NCBI RefSeq assembly: GCF_026262505.1
Contig: NC_067204.1
Span: forward strand, 19,570,860 to 19,634,859
DNA: 64,000 nucleotides
Direction: 5' to 3'
Source of the DNA: Trichomonas vaginalis G3
Taxonomy: Eukaryota; Parabasalia; Trichomonadida; Trichomonadidae
Shown: positions 55,696 to 64,000 of the stretch, piece after piece
Layout: each line of letters opens with the position of its first letter
How positions within the stretch are numbered: position 1 is the first letter of the stretch
Notes under the pieces: model-generated
Told to the model about the DNA's origin: nothing
The model's database searches: none
Seen by the model: only the letters and a program-made list of their open reading frames with translations
Program-made: the position numbers and the translations under genes

Positions 55696-56413
55696 AATGT
55701 CATCAAAAAAATATAATATGTCGACTTATGAAATTTCATTTTTAGGGGTGAAATAGTATTGTTTTTATTAAAGTATATGAATATATATAATAAAATTCAT
55801 GAAATATATAAGCAGATTTTTAGTTTACAAAACAAATATGAGCAATGCAATTTCAAACTTTTGCTGGCAATTCCGATATTGCTCAAGTTTTGTAGTATTT
55901 GTGATACTATAACATCGCGCTTAAATCAATAACCGACTTTTTCTTATGAGGTATTGAGAAATATTTGATGCAATGAGAAAGGATTTCGAACGTTTTTGAT
56001 AAATAAGAGCTGACGCTTTAGGGGTTCAGTTACATTTTCAGTTGTAGTTTTGATGCGTAGAGTCTCTTTTTTATTGTAAAATTTCTTTCAGCATGGGAGA
56101 TCGAGAATGATTTTTGAGAACTTTTATGATTTTTTACACCGTAAATTAGTGCCTTCGAGGAAAGATAGTCCAGACTACATGAAGATGTGGTTAACCAAAA
56201 AAATCACTGAATGTTGCCTCCAATATTCATGTAGAATCTTCGAAAAAATTGAGCACAAAAAAGCCAAACAATGGCTTATTTTTGGATTTGTCACTAGATC
56301 AATTAATCCTATTTTAGGATCTGAACACTCTTTTTAGCCAGAGATATGAGTCCTTCTAGGAAAACGATTCTAATTCATCCATACAAAAAAATGAATTATC
56401 GTTTTTCACCCCA
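55696..56413. other. Unique host sequence before the assembly gap
   Basis: AT-rich, not repetitive. It contains one 76-codon frame (56107-56337). The rest shows no coding pattern. It ends in CGTTTTTCACCCCA and then N. Confidence 0.6.
56107..56337 (+). CDS. Hypothetical host frame, 76 aa
   Basis: MIFENFYDFLHRKLVPSRKD and onward, with several K, C and W residues, ending GSEHSF. Codon use is not strikingly different from the spacer, but the amino-acid pattern is not simple-sequence. It could be an exon-like remnant of the ankyrin gene's N-terminal region; no family recognised. Confidence 0.3.
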   Translation: MIFENFYDFLHRKLVPSRKDSPDYMKMWLTKKITECCLQYSCRIFEKIEHKKAKQWLIFGFVTRSINPILGSEHSF

Positions 56414-56513
56414 NNNNNNNNNNNNNNNNNNNNNNNNNNNNNNNNNNNNNNNNNNNNNNNNNNNNNNNNNNNNNNNNNNNNNNNNNNNNNNNNNNNNNNN
56501 NNNNNNNNNNNNN
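56414..56513. other. Assembly gap (100 N)
   Basis: One hundred undetermined bases, the standard length for a gap of unknown size. Sequence orientation and quality change across it. Confidence 0.98.
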
Positions 56514-59128
56514 TAATCATTGTTTTATGAATTTCTCTTTCTTTTCATATTAATCATTGTTTATAGAATTCTCTTTCTTTCATATTAATCATTGTTTTAT
56601 GAATTTCTCTTTCTTTTCATATTAGATCATTGTTTTATATAATAATATTCTTTTTCAATATTAATCATGTTTTATACAATTCTCTTTCTTTCATATTAAT
56701 CATTGTTTTATAGAATTCTCTTTCTTTCATATTCATCATTGTTTTATTGAATTCTCTTTCTTTTCATATTAATCATTGTTTTAATAATTAATATTTCTTT
56801 TCATATTATCATTGTTTTATGAATTTCTCTTTTTTCATATTAATCATTGTTTTTATGAATTTCTCTTTCTTTTTATATTAATCATTTGTTTATAAATAAT
56901 ATTTCTTTTCATATTAATCATTGTTTTATAGAATCTCTTTCTTTTCATATTAATCATTGTTTTATGAATTTCTCTTTCTTTTCATATTAATCATGTTTTT
57001 ATAGAATTCTCTTTCTTTTCATATTAATCATTGTTTTATTACTTCTCTTTCTTTTCTTTTTTATATTAATCATTGTTTTATAATTTCTCTTTCTTTCATA
57101 TTAATCATTGTTTTATAGAATTCTCTTTCTTTTCATATTAATCATTGTTTTATATAATAATATTTTCTTTTCATATTCATCATTTTTTATGAATTTCTCT
57201 TTCTTTTCATATTAATCATTGTTTTATAGAATTCTCTTTCTTTTCATATTCATCATTGTTTTATTACTTCTCTTTCTTTTCATATTAATCATTGTTTTAT
57301 GAATTTCTCTTTCTTTTCATATTATCATTGTTTATTACTTTCTCTTTCTTTTCATATTAATCATTGTTTTATATAATAATATTTCTTTTCATATTAATCA
57401 TTGTTTTATAGAATTCTCTTTCTTTTCATATTAATCATTGTTTTATAGAATTCTCTTTCTTTTCATTTATTATCATTGTTTTATTACTTTTCTTTCTTTT
57501 CATATTAATCATTGTTTTATGAATTCTCTCGATATTAATGAATGCCCTCTTAGTATTCATCAAAGCGAATTCAATAGAAATTGTCCAATTCCTAGTTGAT
57601 CATGGTGCAGATGTTAACATGAAACTTATTCTCTTTCTTTTCATATTCATCATTGTTTTATTACTTTCTCATTTCTTTTTCATAATTAATCATTGTTTTA
57701 TGGAATTCTTCTTTCTTTTTCATATTAATCATTGTTTTATCTAATTCTCTTTCTTTTCATATTAATCATTGTTTTATTATAATAATATTTCTTTTCATAT
57801 TAATCATTGTTTTATTAATTCTCTTTCTTTCATATTAATCATTGTTTTATAGAATTCTCTTTTTTTCATATCATCATTGTTTTAGAATTCTCTTTCTTTT
57901 CATATTAATCATTGTTTTATAGAATTCTCTTTCTTTTCATATTAATCATCTTGTTTTATGAATTCTTTCGATATTAATGAATGCCCTCTTAGTATTGCCA
58001 TCAAAGCGAATTCAATAGAAATTGTCCAATTCCTAGTGATCATTGGTGCAGATGTGAACATGAAACTTATTCTCTTTCTTTTCATATTTATCATTGTTTT
58101 ATATAATAATATTTTCTTTTCATATTAATCATTGTTTTATTACTTTCTCTTTCTTTTCATATTAATCATTGTTTTATATAATAATATTTCTTTTTCATAT
58201 TAATCATTGTTTTTATTACTTTCTCTTTCTTTCATATTAATCTTTGTTTATAGAATTCTCTTTCTTTTCATATTAATCATTGTTTTATAGAACTCTTTCT
58301 TTTCATATTAATCATTGTTTATATAATAATATTCTTTCATATTAATCATTGTTTTATGAATTTCTCTTCTTTTCATATAATCATTGTTTTTTACTTTTCT
58401 CTTTCTTTTTCATATTAATCATTGTTTTTATATAATAATATTTCTTTTTTTTTCATATTAATCATTGTTTTATTAGAATTCTCTTTCTTTTCATATTAAT
58501 CATTGTTTATAGAATTCTCTTTCTTTTTCATATTATCATTGTTTTTATGAATTTCTCTTTCTTTTCATATTATCATTGTTTTATAGAATTCTCTTTCTTT
58601 TCATATTAATCAATTTTTATAGAATTCTCTTTCTTTTCATATAATCATTGTTTTATTATTTCTCTTTCTTTTCATATTATCATTGTTTTATAATTTCTTT
58701 CTTTCATATTAAATCATGTTTATTATAGAATTCTCTTTCTTTCATATTAATCTTGTTTATATTAAGAATTTCTTCTTTCTTTTCATATTAATCATTGTTT
58801 TATAGAATTCTCTTTCTTTTCATATTAATCATTGTTTTATGAATTTCTTTCGATTATTAATGAATGCCCTTTAGTATTGCCATCAAGCGAATTCAATAGA
58901 ATTGTCAATTCTCTAGTTGATCATGGTGCAATGTGAACATGAAACTTATCTTTTCTTTTCATATACATCATTGTTTTATTGGACATTCTCTTTCTTTTCA
59001 TATTAATCATTGTTTTATATAATAATATTTCTTTTCATATTAATCATTGTTTTATTACTTTCTCTTTCTTTTCATATTAATCATTGTTTTTTATAGAATT
59101 CTCTTCTTTTCAATATTATCATTGTTTT
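56514..59128. repeat. Minisatellite with ankyrin modules in inverse orientation, indel-rich
   Basis: The same 37-bp units read as their reverse complement, with three ankyrin modules on the plus strand (about 57535-57640, 57962-58070 and 58852-58950). Single-base losses and gains occur every few dozen bases (for example GTTTATAG for GTTTTATAG), unlike the clean blocks on either side. Confidence 0.85.
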
Positions 59129-59675
59129 GAAAATGTATCAATTTTCGATTAAAACAACATGAGAATAAAATTTACGCAAAATTATTTTAAAAAATGGTTT
59201 TAAAATTTACAATTGATGAAGAATAAGATTGCAAGAAGTTTTGAAGTTTAATTTTAAGAAAAAAAATTCGGATATTATTCATGGATCTAAGTAATCTGAT
59301 ATTTGAGTATCGGCACTATGCCTAAAACATATATTTATAGTTTTTTTTGGATTTTATGATTTTAAATATATTCAAATTTGGCAATCCAATAGATTTTTAA
59401 AAAATAGGTAAATAAAAATAGATTACATATGCAGCAGATTTAGAACATGAAACAAATCTTATAGTGACCCAAAAAAAATTCATGATTCAAAAAAGAAAAA
59501 AATTGGCTAAATGGGAATCAAACCTTGGCATAATGAATCATTATGTCGGATGTTTCCACTACACCAGCAGTTCGAAAAATACCCTTAGTGGTTCTATTTA
59601 ATAGCTACTCCCAACGATAGGCGGTGTCCCCAGCTTTAGAGAGGTGGTAAAAGTAAGGAAAATCTGGGTAATATC
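59129..59675. other. Unique host sequence between minisatellite blocks
   Basis: AT-rich and non-repetitive, without a supported gene. A tRNA-like stretch lies on the minus strand at about 59505-59577. Confidence 0.55.
59505..59577 (-). other. tRNA-like relic
   Basis: On the minus strand GGTGTAGTGGAAACATCC resembles a D-arm, CATAA-TGATTCA-TTATG forms a perfect 5-bp stem with a 7-base loop like an anticodon arm, and GGTTTGATTCC resembles a T-arm with the invariant C changed. The acceptor ends do not pair and U33 is missing, so a working tRNA is unlikely. Confidence 0.25.
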
Positions 59676-62600
59676 AAAAGAAAGAGAATTCTATAAAACA
59701 ATGATTAATATGAAAAGAAAGAGAAATTCATAAAACAATGATGAATATGAAAAGAAATATTATTATATAAAAATGATTAATATGAAAAGAAAGAAATGTC
59801 ATAAAACAATGATTAATATGAAAAGAAAGAGAATGTCATAAAACAATGATGAATATGAAAAGAAAGAGAATAAGTTTCATGTTAACATCTGCACCATGAT
59901 CAACTAGGAATTGGACAATTTCTATTGAATTCGCTTTGATGGCAATACTAAGAGGGCATTCATTAATATCGAGAGAAATTCATAAAACAATGATTAATAT
60001 GAAAAGAAAGAGAATTAGATAAAACAATGATTAATATGAAAAGAAAGAGAAAGTAATAAAACAATGATTAATATGAAAAGAAAGAGAAATTCATAAAACA
60101 ATGATTAATATGAAAAGAAAGAGAAATTCATAAAACAATGATTAATATGAAAAGAAAGAGAATTCTATAAAACAATGATTAATATGAAAAGAAAGAGAAA
60201 GTAATAAAACAATGATTAATATGAAAAGAAAGAGAAAGTAATAAAACAATGATGAATATGAAAAGAAAGAGAATAAGTTTCATGTTAACATCTGCACCAT
60301 GATCAACTAGGAATTTGACAATTTCTATTGAATTCGCTTTGATGGCAATACTAAGAGGGCATTCATTAATATCGAGAGAAATTCATAAAACAATGATTAA
60401 TATGAAAAGAAAGAGAATTCTATAAAACAATGATTAATATGAAAAGAAAGAGAATTCTATAAACAATGATTAATATGAAAAGAAAGAGAATTCTATAAAA
60501 CAATGATGAATATGAAAAGAAAGAGAATTCTATAAAACAATGATTAATATGAAAAGAAAGAGAATTCTATAAAACAATGATTAATATGAAAAGAAAGAGA
60601 ATTCTATAAAACAATGATTAATATGAAAAGAAAGAGAATTCTATAAAACAATGATTAATATGAAAAGAAAGAGAATTCTATAAAACAATGATTAATATGA
60701 AAAGAAAGAGAAATTCATAAAACAATGATTAATATGAAAAGAAATATTATTATATAAAACAATGATTAATATGAAAAGAAAGAGAATTCTATAAAACAAT
60801 GATGAATATGAAAAGAAGAGAATTATAAAACAATGATTAATATGAAAAGAAAGAGAATTCTATAAAACAATGATTAATATGAAAAGAAATATTATTATAT
60901 AAAACAATGATTAATATGAAAAGAAAGAGAATTCTATAAAACAATGATTAATATGAAAAGAAAGAGAAATTCATAAAACAATGATTAATATGAAAAGAAA
61001 GAGAATTCTATAAAACAATGATTAATATGAAAAGAAATATTATTATATAAAACAATGATTAATATGAAAAGAAAGAGAATTAGATAAAACAATGATGAAT
61101 ATGAAAAGAAAGAGAATTCTATAAAACAATGATTAATATGAAAAGAAAGAGAATTCTATAAAACAATGATTAATATGAAAAGAAATATTATTATATAAAA
61201 CAATGATTAATATGAAAAGAAAGAGAATTCTATAAAACAATGATTAATATGAAAAGAAAGAGAATGTCATAAAACAATGATGAATATGAAAAGAAAGAGA
61301 ATAAGTTTCATGTTAACATCTGCACCATGATCAACTAGGAATTGGACAATTTCTATTGAATTCGCTTTGATGGCAATACTAAGAGGGCATTCATTAATAT
61401 CGAGAGAAATTCATAAAACAATGATTAATATGAAAAGAAAGAGAATTCTATAAAACAATGATTAATATGAAAAGAAAGAGAAAGTAATAAAACAATGATT
61501 AATATCAAAAGAAAGAGAATTCTATAAAACAATGATTAATATGAAAAGAAAGACAAATTCATAAAACAATGATTAATATGAAAAGAAATATTATTATATA
61601 AAACAATGATTAATATGAAAAGAAAGAGAATTAGATAAAACAATGATTAATATGAAAAGAAAGAGAATTCTATAAAACAATGATTAATATGAAAAGAAAG
61701 AGAAATTCTATAAAACAATGATTAATATGAAAAGAAAGAGAATTAGATAAAACAATGATTAATATGAAAAGAAAGAGAATTCTATAAAACAATGATGAAT
61801 ATGAAAAGAAAGAGAATTCTATAAAACAATGATTAATATGAAAAGAAAGAGAAAGTAATAAAACAATGATTAATATGAAAAGAAATATTATTATATAAAA
61901 CAATGATTAATATGAAAAGAAAGAGAATTCTATAAAACAATGATTAATATGAAAAGAAAGAGAATTCTATAAAACAATGATTAATATGAAAAGAAAGAGA
62001 AATTCATAAAACAATGATTAATATGAAAAGAAAGAGAATTCTATAAAACAATGATTAATATGAAAAGAAAGAGAAAGTAATAAAACAATGATTAATATGA
62101 AAAGAAAGAGAAATTCATAAAACAATGATTAATATGAAAAGAAAGAGAATTCTATAAAACAATGATTAATATGAAAAGAAAGAGAAATTCATAAAACAAT
62201 GATTAATATGAAAAGAAATATTATTATATAAAACAATGATTAATATGAAAAGAAAGAGAATTAGATAAAACAATGATGAATATGAAAAGAAAGAGAATTC
62301 TATAAAACAATGATTAATATGAAAAGAAAGAGAATTCTATAAAACAATGATTAATATGAAAAGAAATATTATTATATAAAACAATGATTAATATGAAAAG
62401 AAAGAGAATTCTATAAAACAATGATTAATATGAAAAGAAAGAGAATGTCATAAAACAATGATGAATATGAAAAGAAAGAGAATAAGTTTCATGTTAACAT
62501 CTGCACCATGATCAACTAGGAATTGGACAATTTCTATTGAATTCGCTTTGATGGCAATACTAAGAGGGCATTCATTAATATCGAGAGAAATTCATAAAAC

Positions 62601-64000
62601 AATGATTAATATGAAAAGAAAGAGAATTCTATAAACAATGATTAATATGAAAAGAAAGAGAAAGTAATAAAACAATGATTAATATCAAAAGAAAGAGAAT
62701 TCTATAAAACAATGATTAATATGAAAAGAAAGACAAATTCATAAAACAATGATTAATATGAAAAGAAATATTATTATATAAAACAATGATTAATATGAAA
62801 GAAAGAGAAAGTAATAAAACAATGATTAATATGAAAAGAAAGAGAAAGTAATAAAACAATGATGAATATGAAAAGAAAGAGAATAAGTTTCATGTTAACA
62901 TCTGCACCATGATCAACTAGAATTGGACAATTTCTATTGAATTCGCTTTGATGGCAATACTAAGAGGGCATTCATTAATATCGAGAGAAATTCATAAAAC
63001 AATGATTAATATGAAAAGAAAGAGAATTCTATAAAACAATGATTAATATGAAAAGAAAGAGAATTCTATAAAACAATGATGAATATGAAAAGAAAGAGAA
63101 TTCTATAAAACAATGATTATATGAAAAGAAGAGAATTCTATAAAACAATGATTAATATGAAAAGAAAGAGAATTCTATAAAACAATGATTAATATGAAAA
63201 GAAAGAGAAATTCATAAAACAATGATTAATATGAAAAGAAAGAGAAAGTAATAAAACAATGATGAATATGAAAAGAAAGAGAATTCTATAAAACAATGAT
63301 TAATATGAAAAGAAAGAGAATTCTATAAAACAATGATTAATATGAAAAGAAAGAGAAAGTAATAAAACAATGATTAATATGAAAAGAAAGAGAATTCTAT
63401 AAAACAATGATTAATATGAAAAGAAAGAGAAAGTAATAAAACAATGATTAATATGAAAAGAAAGAGAAAGTAATAAAACAATGATTAATATGAAAAGAAA
63501 GAGAAATTCATAAAACAATGATTAATATGAAAAGAAATATTATTATATAAAACAATGATTAATATGAAAAGAAAGAGAATTCTATAAAACAATGATTAAT
63601 ATGAAAAGAAAGAGAAATTCATAAAACAATGATTAATATGAAAAGAAAGAGAAAGTAATAAAACAATGATTAATATGAAAAGAAATATTATTATATAAAA
63701 CAATGATTAATATGAAAAGAAAGAGAAAGTAATAAAACAATGATGAATATGAAAAGAAATATTATTATATAAAACAATGATTAATATGAAAAGAAAGAGA
63801 ATGTCATAAAACAATGATGAATATGAAAAGAAAGAGAATTCTATAAAACAATGATTAATATGAAAAGAAAGAGAAAGTAATAAAACAATGATTAATATGA
63901 AAAGAAATATTATTATATAAAACAATGATTAATATGAAAAGAAAGAGAATGTCATAAAACAATGATGAATATGAAAAGAAAGAGAATAAGTTTCATGTTC
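59676..64000. repeat. 37-bp minisatellite with ankyrin modules, right block
   Basis: Clean array in the same orientation as 50694-55695, with modules at about 59869, 60271, 61305, 62482 and 62880 and the start of another at 63984. Some long stretches between modules recur in the same word order (compare 61420-61570 with 62600-62750), showing higher-order duplication. Confidence 0.9.

Noticed and set aside
61670-61903. Open frames of 60-77 codons in the minisatellite (also 53319, 54542, 54978 and 63707)
   Set aside because: They are repetitive by-products of a 37-bp unit with few stops on one strand and have no start context or non-repeat content.

Overview
The window looks like a trichomonad genome, most probably Trichomonas vaginalis or a close relative. 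It is AT-rich, carries two Maverick/Polinton giant DNA transposons, has many stop codons inside TAAA (the stop-overlapping poly(A) signal reported for T. vaginalis), contains KilA-N genes, and ends in Trichomonas-style ankyrin modules embedded in a minisatellite. No rRNA, CRISPR array or bacterial operon was seen.

Layout. 1-970: the 3' end of a host gene and AT-rich spacer. 971-25210: Maverick A (about 24.2 kb). 25211-26719: host spacer and a 37-bp minisatellite. 26720-50688: Maverick B (about 24.0 kb), inserted into that minisatellite with a 5-bp TAATA duplication and about 105-bp inverted termini beginning 5'-AGG. 50694-64000: minisatellite blocks with about 17 near-identical ankyrin modules, broken by two unique stretches and a 100-base N gap at 56414-56513. 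The block after the gap is in inverse orientation and full of small indels.

The Mavericks share one gene order. Left arm: Dam-like adenine methyltransferase, small membrane peptide, 120-aa protein, amphipathic peptide, 282-aa protein (-), phage-type fiber (+), integrase (-), second amphipathic peptide, 50-aa and 194-aa proteins, and a short B-family DNA polymerase. A variable cargo slot follows. Right arm: A32-like packaging ATPase, two small proteins, SF3 helicase, probable minor capsid protein, 192-aa and 105-aa proteins, probable double jelly-roll major capsid protein, a basic-tailed protein, a 632-aa P/Q-rich protein and a coiled-coil protein. Polymerase plus helicase would replicate the element, integrase would insert it, ATPase and capsid proteins would package it, and the fiber suggests a receptor-binding virion. 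I did not recognise the usual adenovirus-type protease.

A and B differ mainly in cargo. A carries an intact KilA-N gene, two KilA-N relics and a 304-aa gene. B carries a GC-richer module (35.1-39.0 kb) with a broken NUMOD4/HNH-type endonuclease gene and several unknown genes, then the same 304/313-aa gene. Cargo genes are bracketed by about 60-bp multi-hairpin elements whose core sequence changes from copy to copy while the pairing is kept. Core genes, cassette genes and the GC-richer module use three different start-proximal leader motifs. B's right arm (40.5-50.3 kb) is almost intact; A's right arm (14.3-24.1 kb) is riddled with indels, from decay or unpolished long-read sequence.
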